A DNA stretch of 64,000 bases, taken from Rhodococcus sp. 4CII (GTDB taxonomy: Bacteria > Actinomycetota > Actinomycetes > Mycobacteriales > Mycobacteriaceae). Below, one piece after another: positions 34,898-42,799 of this stretch. The notes under the pieces were generated by a model. The model saw only the letters and a list, made by a program, of their open reading frames with translations. It was not told where the DNA came from and ran no database searches. The DNA is taken from positions 6,945,501 to 7,009,500 of the forward strand of contig NZ_JACCFE010000002.1 of NCBI RefSeq assembly GCF_014256275.1. The letters are read 5' to 3'. Position 1 is the first letter of the stretch, and the number at the start of each line of letters is the position of its first letter. The position numbers and the translations under genes were made by a program.

Positions 34898-36124
34898 ATG
34901 AGCACCGCGATGTCTGTCGGCAAGGAAGTACAGGCGATGGTCGAGTCTCTTGCGGACCAGCTGGGGAGGTCGGTCGTGATCGTCGACCCTTCGATCCGGC
35001 CCCTCTACATCAGTCGGCACTTCGGTGACGAGGATCCGGCTCGAGTCCGCTCCATGCTCCAGCGTGGTCCCAGCACTGAAGTTCGCGATCACATCCTCGC
35101 GCAGGGAGTGGCAAGGTGGCACGAACCGAGGACGATCGAAGGCGACGACGCGCTCGGACTGAAGTCACGACTGTGTGTGCCCCTGCACGGACCGGGGTGG
35201 CTGTTGGGCCTGATGATGGTGATCGATGCTGACCAGTCGTTGACCCCCTCCGAGATCGACCACATGGCCAGGGTGAGCCGAGATGTGGCGGCGCAGATCT
35301 ACTCGGATTCCCTCGCAGCGGATCCACAACAGTTCGAGCGGCGGAGGGCCCTTCGCAACTTGCTCGGCTCTGAGGTGACAGATCGTCAATCGGCTCTTCA
35401 GCACTTCGGCGAGCACCGTGAGTGGCACGACGCGGAGCATTCCACAGTGGTGGTCATGCAGGTCAGCGCATCCGCGCAGACAATCATGCCGATCGAGGTT
35501 GCCCTTCAAATTGCGGTCGAGACCGTGTGCCGGGGATCGCAACCCTGCGCGTACTACCTCGACAGCAACCATGCCACCCTCTTGCATCTGACGGACCAAC
35601 CGTTGCGGACGGCGGAGCTTCGCGAACGGGTCGAGCGAGTCAAAGCGGACCTTCAACGGCTGCTGGGTGCCGGCGCCACTGTGACGATCGGAATCGGCTC
35701 CGGCGCCGGCGGCAGAAGCAATGCCTGGCACACGCGACATCGGGCGACGATCGCTCTTCGGGCGGCTACGCGGTTGAGCAGGTTTCACGACGGGATCGCA
35801 TTCTGGAACGAGCTTGGGGTCGACGCGGTGCTGCTCGAACTACCCGACGATGCGCTGACATGGTCGGTACTTCCCACGCCAGTTCGCGCGCTCGTTGACC
35901 ATGACACCAGTGGAAAATTGATCGAAACACTGAGGGCATACCTCAATCACGGAGGCTCCGTCTCACGCACCGCTACGGCTCTTCACTTGCATCGAACATC
36001 GCTGTACTACCGCCTCGACCAAATTCGAAGCCTCACCGAACTCGACCTCGAGGACGGTGGTGACAGGTTGCTGCTGCATGTAGGTCTCCACCTACTCGAC
36101 ATGCTTGGCCGGCCGGATCACTAA
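34898..36124 (+). CDS. PucR/CdaR-type transcriptional regulator
   Basis: This 408-residue protein has a GAF-like sensor half (about 1-140; SVVIVDPSIRPLYIS, LCVPLHGPGWLLGLMMVID), a middle GGDEF-like domain of the CdaR group (about 160-300) and a C-terminal PucR HTH (about 340-405; LRAYLNHGGSVSRTATALHLHRTSLYYRLDQI). Such regulators usually activate catabolic genes when an organic acid or amide is present. It is followed by the 130-residue protein gene, with a palindrome (TCCGAC-N5-GTCGGA) 6 bases after the stop. The same palindrome precedes the paralogous gene at 42361, which suggests that both are its targets. Confidence 0.88.
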   Translation: MSTAMSVGKEVQAMVESLADQLGRSVVIVDPSIRPLYISRHFGDEDPARVRSMLQRGPSTEVRDHILAQGVARWHEPRTIEGDDALGLKSRLCVPLHGPGWLLGLMMVIDADQSLTPSEIDHMARVSRDVAAQIYSDSLAADPQQFERRRALRNLLGSEVTDRQSALQHFGEHREWHDAEHSTVVVMQVSASAQTIMPIEVALQIAVETVCRGSQPCAYYLDSNHATLLHLTDQPLRTAELRERVERVKADLQRLLGAGATVTIGIGSGAGGRSNAWHTRHRATIALRAATRLSRFHDGIAFWNELGVDAVLLELPDDALTWSVLPTPVRALVDHDTSGKLIETLRAYLNHGGSVSRTATALHLHRTSLYYRLDQIRSLTELDLEDGGDRLLLHVGLHLLDMLGRPDH

Positions 36125-36128
36125 AGCC

Positions 36129-36147
36129 TTCCGACAAAATGTCGGAA
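36129..36147. promoter_or_regulatory. Candidate PucR operator, site 1
   Basis: TTCCGACA-AAA-TGTCGGAA is a perfect 8+8 inverted repeat, 259 bases upstream of the 130-residue gene. The same core, TCCGACAAAA(T/C)GTCGGA, occurs on the minus strand at 42569-42585 before the paralogous gene. It may alternatively be a terminator of pucR, but its conservation at the second site argues for an operator. Confidence 0.55.
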
Positions 36148-36406
36148 ACTCTGAGGACAGGTTCCTCCGGTTCGTGGTGGTTCGCCTCCCATAGGTGGCA
36201 GCAAGCTTGGTACGTGACATCGCGTGCAGTCCCCAGGCCTGGACACACAGCTAGGCCAGCCTCGCTCCGCTGCGGCTTCACTGCATAAGCAAACGCGGCA
36301 CCAGGGCCGAGCGGATTTCCGCTGCACTCCTGCCCAAACGGGCACTTCCGCGCGTTCCACCGGCAACCAGTCCCGAACATCGATCTGACAAGGAAGAGGA
36401 TTCGAA

Positions 36407-36799
36407 ATGCGCTACGAGGTCAACAGTTCGGGAGTTCCCGTACTTCTGCTTGATTCCATCAGTGAAATCCTTCCCGAGGATACGAACAAAATCGTGGTCG
36501 CTGGATCACACTGCTCACAGAACGTTCCCCGGTACGCACTCAGTGTTCCCTTGCGTGGTGCAGTCTTCAACGACGCGGGGGTCGGTAAAGACCAGGCTGG
36601 AGTGGCGTCATTCGGCATCTTGAGTAACGGTGGGGTCCCTGCTGTGGCAGTCTCCCACAACACAGCCAGAATTGGTGACGCCCAGGATGTCTACGCGAAC
36701 GGGATCATCTCCACTGCGAACGAGTTGGCTACGGACCTGGGCGCAGAGCCGGGAATGACAGTGGCCGACTACATCGCACTCGTAGACGCCACACGATGA
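36407..36799 (+). CDS. Conserved protein of unknown function, long form (130 aa)
   Basis: I recognise the pattern as a conserved uncharacterised family but cannot name it. Motifs: LLLDSISEI (13-21), VVAGSH (30-35), RGAVFNDAGVGKDQAG (50-65), PAVAVSHNTARIGDA (78-92), ANGIISTANE (97-106) and a C-terminal helix. The NDAGVGKD/GSH/ARIGD set looks like a nucleotide or carboxylate binding core. There is no signal peptide or membrane segment. ATG 36407 follows AGGAAGAGG. A paralog at 42113-42361 lacks residues 35-86 exactly. The gene is the only one after the PucR-type regulator and a shared palindrome, so it is probably induced with the esterase-permease operon. Confidence 0.78.
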   Translation: MRYEVNSSGVPVLLLDSISEILPEDTNKIVVAGSHCSQNVPRYALSVPLRGAVFNDAGVGKDQAGVASFGILSNGGVPAVAVSHNTARIGDAQDVYANGIISTANELATDLGAEPGMTVADYIALVDATR

Positions 36800-37487
36800 C
36801 GTAAGACCGACCCGGTGCAGTTCAGATCTCGGCTGCACACTGGGAGCAGAATGCTGTAGCGCCGCGCGCACGACAGCCCGACACGCCAGCTCGCAGCCCG
36901 AGGAGGGATGCAACTATGTACGATCGGCCGGAACAGGGACACCGAGAACACAGAGCGGGCACGGACTCGTCTCGCGTCATCCCCGCTGCAGACTTGTTCG
37001 AGCTGGAACACCGCTGCCTGGCGGTGAGGGCGAAGGCACCGGCCAACCGTTCCTTCTGACACCATCCACCCCGCAAGGGGTTCCGCCGTCGAACGGTGGG
37101 TGTTCCACCTCGCCATCGAGGAAAGGGCGACCGCGAGTGTGAAGGCGCGGTCTCCGGGTTCACCAGGTAGTTTCCACCGACACGAAGGCCCCGCACCGAG
37201 CATCTGGTGCGGGGCCTTCGTGCTCGGGACGGGAAGCGGATCGGTCTTCCCGGGGCAGGCCCCAGGCGGCGTTCGATGAGTGTGAGGTTGGCCGGGGCGT
37301 TGCACTCGCACGCCGACAGCAGACCGGAGCGGTCGCCGGTGGCCTCGAGGTGGTTGGCCGGCCTGGTCGCAACCGCGGATCCGACAGTTCGAGAGCGTGG
37401 CCGAACACGACCGCACCGGTTTAGTGGTGCCAGACGACGAAGACTACTTCGGCCAGTGAAAGCCGGCCTTCGTACTACACGTCGACC
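36800..37487. other. Intergenic region with a strong hairpin, no gene recognised
   Basis: Between the 130-residue gene and the convergent SMR gene, frames on both strands are open by composition only. The one clear element is the 17-bp perfect stem at 37181-37222. It lies some 380 bases from either neighbour, as if the gene it once served had been lost. Confidence 0.5.
37181..37222. terminator. Perfect 17-bp stem-loop terminator
   Basis: CACGAAGGCCCCGCACC (37181-37197) and GGTGCGGGGCCTTCGTG (37206-37222) pair without mismatch around an 8-base loop. It looks like a typical actinobacterial housekeeping-gene terminator standing between convergent genes. Confidence 0.8.
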
Positions 37488-37871
37488 TCAGCTCTCCACG
37501 ACGTCGTGCGCGCTGTGATCATCCAGGGCGGGATCAGACGAACCGCCGTGGTTGTTACCGAGATTCAATAGGCCGACCCCGACGATGATGAGCGCGATGC
37601 CAGCTATCGCCATACCGGACAATGTTTCTCGGAAGAAAACGACGCCCAGGATCGCGACGACCGTTGTGCCTGCGGCAGCCCAAATGGCGTAGCCGACGCT
37701 GATCGGCAAACCGCGGTTAAGTGCCAAACCGAGCAAAGTGAAGCTGCACACGTACCCGATTACCACGAGGATCGAGGGCGGCAGCTTGCTGAAGCCATCG
37801 GACACCTTCAGCGCCATCGTCGCGACGATCTCGCAAACGATGGCTCCAACGAGCAGAACATAGGCGATCAC
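37488..37871 (-). CDS. Small multidrug resistance (SMR/EmrE-type) membrane protein
   Basis: The 127-residue protein has four transmembrane helices: AYVLLVGAIVCEIVATMALK carrying the conserved membrane Glu of SMR proteins, then IGYVCSFTLLGLAL, the signature GYAIWAAAGTTVVAIL, and a last helix IAGIALIIVGVGLLNLG. A hydrophilic tail of about 20 residues follows. SMR proteins are dimeric proton-coupled exporters of cationic compounds. The start is GTG 37871, overlapping the stop of a small upstream ORF (GTGA), so the two seem to be co-translated. Confidence 0.9.
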   Translation of the reverse strand: MIAYVLLVGAIVCEIVATMALKVSDGFSKLPPSILVVIGYVCSFTLLGLALNRGLPISVGYAIWAAAGTTVVAILGVVFFRETLSGMAIAGIALIIVGVGLLNLGNNHGGSSDPALDDHSAHDVVES

Positions 37872-38131
37872 GCGCCAACCCCCACGTGGTCATGACTACT
37901 GCCCAGCATGGTCCGCCGGCCGATCCACCACCCGCCCCTCAGAGCGAGTACATCGGACGTCATCGATAGTTCTTCTCCTTCGCCGTTTCCGGTCTCGGAC
38001 CCGGTAACACCAACAGTAGGTACTACGACTGTGGAGGGAATCCTGGTCGACGACATGGCGAAGCCGTCGAACAACCGCACAGTCTCGTGCAACGCCGAGA
38101 CGCCGCGGTCGGTAGTTGTGTTCTCAGACAT
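37868..38131 (-). CDS. Small hypothetical protein (87 aa) coupled to the SMR gene
   Basis: ATG 38131 follows AAGGA at tight spacing, and the frame ends in a GTGA overlap with the SMR start; these are the two reasons to believe in it. The sequence begins MSENTTTDRGVSALHETVRL with an amphipathic helix, then becomes low in complexity and rich in Thr, Val and Gly. I recognise no family. It may be a translational leader that opens the SMR start, or a decayed gene. Confidence 0.4.
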   Translation of the reverse strand: MSENTTTDRGVSALHETVRLFDGFAMSSTRIPSTVVVPTVGVTGSETGNGEGEELSMTSDVLALRGGWWIGRRTMLGSSHDHVGVGA

Positions 38132-38245
38132 GGTTTCCTTGTCTCGGACGCGGGCGCCATGGACGGCGGCCCAACAAATGTTGCTCGCACAGAACGAACC
38201 CTGAGGGAGCCGTCGGCAGCAGAAGACGGCCCCGGTTGCATCCGG

Positions 38246-38647
38246 TCACCAGCCGATCTCATTTGACCGACCTTGACCAAAGGTCTCCGGGTCGACCGGC
38301 CGCTCGGTGCGGGGAAGATTCTCCACCACAAGCAGATACGACTCGGTCACCAGTTCGTCTACCAGGCCCTTGGCGATCGACCCACCCGGTGACAACGTGA
38401 TCCAGTGCCGCTTGTTCATGTGGTAGCCGGGCGTAATGTCCTCGTGCGTGCTGCGCAACGCCTCGCCGTCGGCCGGGGTGGCCTTGAGGATCACGATCGG
38501 CTCACCGGTGACCGCGGTCAGCAGCATGAAGACCCTGCCCCCGACCTTGTATACCTCCCATTCCGGGCCGAACGGGTGCTCGAGATTCGCGCCGGGAAGC
38601 TCGTCGGCCCGCGACCTTGCGTGTTCCTGGAGCGTGGTGCCCTTCAT
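38246..38647 (-). CDS. MmcQ/YjbR-family (DUF419) protein
   Basis: The 133-residue protein has the YjbR fold pattern: LEHPFGPEWEVYKVGGRVFMLL near the N-terminus, the LKATPADGEALR stretch, and the YHMNKRHWITL motif that marks this family, ending in a SYLLVVENLP helix. Family members bind DNA-like ligands structurally, but their role is not established. It lies 27 bases behind the alpha/beta hydrolase and is probably co-transcribed with it. Function unknown. Confidence 0.87.
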   Translation of the reverse strand: MKGTTLQEHARSRADELPGANLEHPFGPEWEVYKVGGRVFMLLTAVTGEPIVILKATPADGEALRSTHEDITPGYHMNKRHWITLSPGGSIAKGLVDELVTESYLLVVENLPRTERPVDPETFGQGRSNEIGW

Positions 38648-38674
38648 GCTGTTCCCGTCGGTCGGTGGACCTTG

Positions 38675-39490
38675 TCAGTGCTGGCCGATGAAGTCGAGCA
38701 GCTGGGCGTTGAATGCCTGGTACTCGTTCAGATGGGGTTCGTGTCCACTGTGCTCGAAGACCGCGAGGCTGCCGTGTGGAACGGTGTCGGCGAACCAGCG
38801 CATGCCTTCGAGTTCGTAGTAGGGCGAGTGTCGGCCGGTGACGATCCAGGTGGGGACGGGGATGCGGGGCAGGACGTCGCGCCAGTCGGCGACGAAGTGG
38901 TCGATCAGCAGAGGACGGGCCCTTGCCACCGGGAACTGCTCCCACCACTCGTCACCCGCCGGCCGGAGGGGTTTCACATGATCCGGGACGGCGGGTTCAC
39001 GGTCCGCATTCGACCAGTCGAAGCGGAAGTCCGCGGCGTCGTACAGGTTTTCGCCCGTGATGCCGCGAACGCCCCACTGCCAGTCCCCTTCGTTGACGAT
39101 CTTCGGGGACTGATCGATCGCTACGAAGGCGGTGACCCGGTCCCATGCGTCGGCGGCGGTCGAGAAGTATGCCAGGCTGACCGATACGCCCATCGAGTGA
39201 CCGACAAGGACCACGTCTTCGACATTAAGGGTGGTGATCAGTTCGCCGAGGTCGAGGCCGAGACGGCTCATTCTCTGCCCGTGACTGGGCGAATCGGACC
39301 GGCCGTGCATACGGTGGTCGAATCGGATGACGCGGTAGCCGGCCTCCACCAAGGCGTCGCGCTGGAAAACCCAGCTCGAGCCCTGATCTGCGAAGCCGGA
39401 CGCAAACACGACGGGACGACCTTCACCCTCGTCGTCGTACCGGATGATCACGCCATCGGAGGTCTTCAGAGGCAGGTTCGCGCCGCTCAT
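38675..39490 (-). CDS. Alpha/beta-hydrolase
   Basis: The 271-residue alpha/beta-hydrolase has VFASGFADQGSSW (oxyanion region), IRFDHRMHGRSD, the nucleophile elbow LVGHSMGVSVSL (Ser), PTWIVTGRHSPYY, and SGHEPHLNEYQAF with the catalytic His. The overall pattern is of the sigB-regulator RsbQ or carbon-carbon-hydrolase type; RsbQ-like members hydrolyse small hydrophobic signals or lactones. ATG 39490 follows GGAGAG; the frame nine codons longer lacks support. It leads a two-gene unit with the YjbR-like protein. Confidence 0.88.
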   Translation of the reverse strand: MSGANLPLKTSDGVIIRYDDEGEGRPVVFASGFADQGSSWVFQRDALVEAGYRVIRFDHRMHGRSDSPSHGQRMSRLGLDLGELITTLNVEDVVLVGHSMGVSVSLAYFSTAADAWDRVTAFVAIDQSPKIVNEGDWQWGVRGITGENLYDAADFRFDWSNADREPAVPDHVKPLRPAGDEWWEQFPVARARPLLIDHFVADWRDVLPRIPVPTWIVTGRHSPYYELEGMRWFADTVPHGSLAVFEHSGHEPHLNEYQAFNAQLLDFIGQH

Positions 39491-39553
39491 CGATCTCTCC
39501 TTTCTGTTCCGGCTCACAGCGCGTTCTCGAGCCGTGCGGGACCAAAAGTGGGA

Positions 39554-39588
39554 AGCCGGCGTTGAGGCACGCGCTGTGATCGCCGGCT
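39554..39588 (-). terminator. Hairpin terminator after the APC permease
   Basis: AGCCGGCG (39554-39561) pairs with CGCCGGCT (39581-39588), flanked by GGGA/TCCC that can extend the stem. It lies 38 bases past the permease stop at 39626. Confidence 0.55.
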
Positions 39589-39625
39589 CCCGCCTCTGAC
39601 TGGGCTCAGTAGATACGGTCTGTGC

Positions 39626-41092
39626 TCATTGGCGGCCGATCCGCTGATAGATATCCGGCTTGGTGCGCTCTAGCCGCCTCGCGACGAGGAATCCGCTGAT
39701 GAAGGTTCCGTACACGATCGCGATCAGCAAGCTGGACAACCACGTCACGCCGCCGGTATGCGAGGAGAAGTCGTTGATCGACATCACCACGGACCACCCG
39801 AATCCGATCAGCGCCACGAACGGCGCCACGAAAGAGGCGAAGATGTGGCCTCTCCACTTGTCGTGTCGGGTCAGGTACACCGGTATCGCGATCGAGGTGA
39901 GGAACTGCACGGAGATACCTGTCAATGCCGCGATCCCCAGCAGCGCGCCGTAGAACACCATCGCGTCGACCCCAGCGATGACGACGACCAGATTGGCGAT
40001 CAACACCGCGGCGCTCACCACGATGGATGCGCGATAGGGCGAACCGAATCGAGGGTGCACCGCGGCGATAGAGCGGGACACAACCCCGTCCGCGCCCAGA
40101 TTGAACAGATACCGCGCCGCCACGTTGTGCGAGCAGATGATGACGGCCAACGAACTCGTCACGAGCAGCACAGTGGCGACGTCGAGGAGAAGCCGTCCCC
40201 CGAACTCGAGAATCGTCGCATCGAACGCGGCGGTACCCTCCGCGGTCGATATCGCGACGGCGTCGTCGACACCGAGTGCGTTGACAAAGAGCCACGTCGT
40301 GCCTGCGTACAGGACCACGGCGAATGCGATGAGGCCGAACGCCGCGCGAGGAATCGTTCGCTCCGGCCGCTTCACTTCATCGCGGAACAGCACGGTCATC
40401 TCGTAACCGCCGAACATCGCACACGCAAAGAGCAGCCCGTTGGCGAGCGAACCGTCGAACCAGTGCGCCGGCGAAAACGGTGCGGCGCTGAGGCCATCGG
40501 CACCGCCGGCAGCGAAAACGAAGATGTCGTACACGACGACGACGGCGATCTCCAGGATCAGAATGACGGCCATGACCTTCGCCGACACATCGATACGCAG
40601 GTAGCCCAGAATGCCTACCAGCGCCCAGAGGAGGAACGCCCACACATACCACGGGAGACTGGGCCCATGGAAGGTGTCGGACACGAGGGAGCCCACAGAC
40701 GACCCGGCGAACGGGAGATACCCGGTCGCGCACGTGAAGTAGGCCAGGAGCATCGTGAATCCGGCACCCAGTCCCATCTTCCTTCCCAAACCGGCCGTCA
40801 CGTACGCGTAGAAGGCGCCGGGCCGCTGAAGGACGGCGGACATCCGCAAGAAGGTGGTCGCGAAGCAGGCCACGATGGCCCCTCCCACAACGAATAGGAA
40901 CGGTGTTCCGATTCCGTTCCCGGTCGCAACCATGATCGGAATGACGCCCATGACGACAACGAGCGGAGCATTGAACGACATGATGCTGAAGAACAGGCCG
41001 AACGTGCCGAGGGAGCCCTTCAGGGCTGTCGAGTCGCCGGACGTCGACGGGATCGTATTACCGGACCCCGATACGGTGGTAGTTGTGCTCAC
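39626..41092 (-). CDS. APC-superfamily amino acid/organic cation permease
   Basis: This 488-residue polytopic membrane protein has about 12-14 hydrophobic helices. The first helix FGLFFSIMSFNAPLVVVMGV, the FLRMSAVLQRPGAFYAYVTAGLGR segment and FACAMFGGYEMTVLFRDEVKRPERTIPRA mark the APC (amino acid-polyamine-organocation) type. It imports an amino acid, amine or related compound by cation symport. It is last in the operon short paralog protein - esterase - permease, with 25 bases after the esterase stop. The substrate is presumably what the esterase releases or the ester itself. Confidence 0.9.
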   Translation of the reverse strand: MSTTTTVSGSGNTIPSTSGDSTALKGSLGTFGLFFSIMSFNAPLVVVMGVIPIMVATGNGIGTPFLFVVGGAIVACFATTFLRMSAVLQRPGAFYAYVTAGLGRKMGLGAGFTMLLAYFTCATGYLPFAGSSVGSLVSDTFHGPSLPWYVWAFLLWALVGILGYLRIDVSAKVMAVILILEIAVVVVYDIFVFAAGGADGLSAAPFSPAHWFDGSLANGLLFACAMFGGYEMTVLFRDEVKRPERTIPRAAFGLIAFAVVLYAGTTWLFVNALGVDDAVAISTAEGTAAFDATILEFGGRLLLDVATVLLVTSSLAVIICSHNVAARYLFNLGADGVVSRSIAAVHPRFGSPYRASIVVSAAVLIANLVVVIAGVDAMVFYGALLGIAALTGISVQFLTSIAIPVYLTRHDKWRGHIFASFVAPFVALIGFGWSVVMSINDFSSHTGGVTWLSSLLIAIVYGTFISGFLVARRLERTKPDIYQRIGRQ

Positions 41093-41117
41093 CTAAATCT
41101 CCAATATCTCAGCTGAT

Positions 41118-42053
41118 TTAGTAGGTCCGTGCCGTGGCTGGATGATCCCGCCACAACCATCGGAGCGTTCGAGGGAACTCGAAGCCGCCGTGACGCAATG
41201 TGTGTCCGCCTTCACCGAAGACGAACTTGTAGTCGTAGTAACTCCACTCGAGCGCGGCAGCCATCTCGCGGTTCGCCGCGACGAGATCGCCGAACACGAC
41301 TCGGGCATCTCGTCGACCGGTCTGCATCCAGATGCGGATTGGCTTACGCGGGGATCGGCGGACCTCCGGAATGTGATTGTGTCCACCACGGATGTCGACG
41401 AACGACCCGCAGTGAGAGATCACATTTCTGAACACGTCCGGCCGATGCCACGCCGCAGTGAACGCTGCGTTCCCACCGGAGCTGTATCCGACGACGACTC
41501 GATCGGCGGTCTCGGAGGACACGTTGAGATGCCCGATCGCCGTGGGGAAGAATTCGTCCACCAAGAACTGAACCCAGGTGTCGTCGATCGAATCGAACTC
41601 GACGCTCCGGTTATCGGAGCCGCCGAAGATGGGGTATCCGGGCCCGGTCTTGCCTGCGTCGATGAACAGGGCGGCAGTGAGGGGAATCAGCCCCTCGGCG
41701 TTCAGGTTGTCCAGCGCTGCGATGGCACCGAAGTCGGCGGCGAGGTACTCGTACGCATCCAGGAACACAACGAGGGCCAATGGGACGGATCCATCGTACT
41801 GACTGGGAACGTACAGCGTGTAGTCCCTCTCGACTCCCGGATAAGACACCTCGCTTCGATGCGTGTGCTGGGTGACAATTCCCTGTGGAATGCCATCGCG
41901 CCGACGTGAGTACGGGCTGAGACTGTACTCGGGAAGGGTGTCGTCGCACGCCGCGTATCCCATGCGATCCTCGACGGTCATATTCTTGTCGGCGAACCAT
42001 TCCTCGTCCGAATTCGACGGGTTTCCGGCATTACCCTGCCCAGAAGTCACCAC
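41118..42053 (-). CDS. Esterase of the Fes/esterase-D-like alpha/beta-hydrolase type
   Basis: The 311-residue protein resembles trilactone-esterase and feruloyl-esterase-like hydrolases: VERDYTLYVPSQYDG, LALVVFLDAYEYL, the nucleophile elbow VVGYSSGGNAAF (Ser), IRIWMQTGRRDAR, and GEGGHTLRHGG with the catalytic His. No signal peptide is visible, so it should act in the cytoplasm on an imported ester. GTG 42053 is used as start; it lies 59 bases past the short paralog protein. The pairing with a permease behind the same regulator site suggests uptake and hydrolysis of a small ester or lactone. Confidence 0.85.
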   Translation of the reverse strand: MVTSGQGNAGNPSNSDEEWFADKNMTVEDRMGYAACDDTLPEYSLSPYSRRRDGIPQGIVTQHTHRSEVSYPGVERDYTLYVPSQYDGSVPLALVVFLDAYEYLAADFGAIAALDNLNAEGLIPLTAALFIDAGKTGPGYPIFGGSDNRSVEFDSIDDTWVQFLVDEFFPTAIGHLNVSSETADRVVVGYSSGGNAAFTAAWHRPDVFRNVISHCGSFVDIRGGHNHIPEVRRSPRKPIRIWMQTGRRDARVVFGDLVAANREMAAALEWSYYDYKFVFGEGGHTLRHGGFEFPRTLRWLWRDHPATARTY

Positions 42054-42112
42054 GATTTTCCTCTCATATCGAAACGCGCTACCGGTCTATACCGATCGGC
42101 AGATGACAAAAC

Positions 42113-42361
42113 TCAGACTCGTGACCGGCTTGAGACTGCGTCGATGAACTGCTTGGTCGTCATACCTGGGCGGATACCGAGTTCTTCCGCAGGCTCGTTG
42201 ACGACCGAGATCTCGCCGTTCTCGTAGACGTCGCGGGCATCGCCGATACGAGCCGACCCAGCCACGATGAATTTGTGTGCATCGCCTGACTCAATTTCGC
42301 TGACGGAGTCCATCAAAACAACGTCGTTGTCGGGTTGCGTTCCTTCGATGATGTATCGCAT
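42113..42361 (-). CDS. Conserved protein of unknown function, short form (82 aa)
   Basis: This is a paralog of the 130-residue protein at 36407-36799. It starts MRY, keeps VVLMDSVSEI and FIVAGS, then goes straight to ARIGDARDVYENGEIS and the C-terminal PGMTTKQFIDAV. Residues 35-86 of the long form, with VFNDAGVGKD, are absent without any frame disturbance. If the NDAG segment holds the active site, the short form may be a non-catalytic partner. It is the first gene of the operon with the esterase and permease and carries the same upstream palindrome as the long form. Confidence 0.78.
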   Translation of the reverse strand: MRYIIEGTQPDNDVVLMDSVSEIESGDAHKFIVAGSARIGDARDVYENGEISVVNEPAEELGIRPGMTTKQFIDAVSSRSRV

Positions 42362-42799
42362 TTTCTGTCCTTTCGTGGGTGTCCCCAGGCGTCGACGTGC
42401 GCCTGTCGGGGAGAGATCCGCAGCAGCAGATATCGGTGCGCGGGCGTCCCTGATGAGTGACACGTGGTTTCGACGAGTCCGGGAGTGCTTGGCAGGTGCT
42501 CTGTGTCAACAGTGGACCAGCTGTGTGACTCAACCCACCATCGGTCCGTGGGATCTAGATGCCTGTTTTCCGACGTTTTGTCGGACGCGGCGGCGACGAC
42601 CATGACGAGAGCCCTGAGGCATGGCCGCTGCGGTGATCCTCGCTGCATCGCGTCGTGGTGATCGGCTGCACCCAAGCGCTGAGGAACCAGGTGTGGAAAG
42701 GTCGGTTCCCGATGAGGTCGGGCGCCTTGCGGAACTGGGGTGCGCCGCCTACCAGGTTTTCGCGGAGGTCTACCACCAGCTCTGCACCGAGGCATGTGC
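42362..42799. other. Promoter region of the short-form operon; no gene
   Basis: The stretch between ilvC and the 82-residue gene has no recognisable protein. It contains the palindrome at 42569-42585. AGGACAG-like purines precede the 42361 start. Confidence 0.5.
42569..42585. promoter_or_regulatory. Candidate PucR operator, site 2
   Basis: TCCGAC-GTTTT-GTCGGA; read on the minus strand it is TCCGACAAAACGTCGGA, matching site 1 (36130-36146) at 16 of 17 bases. It lies 208 bases upstream of the 82-residue gene start. Confidence 0.6.

Noticed and set aside
36822..37416. Minus-strand frames of 124 and 215 codons downstream of the 130-residue gene
   Set aside because: Composition is Arg/Ser/Pro-rich, there is no recognisable motif, and they run through the strong terminator hairpin at 37181-37222.
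38405..39565. 386-codon plus-strand frame
   Set aside because: It is the antisense of the YjbR-like and alpha/beta-hydrolase genes, both of which have clear family motifs.
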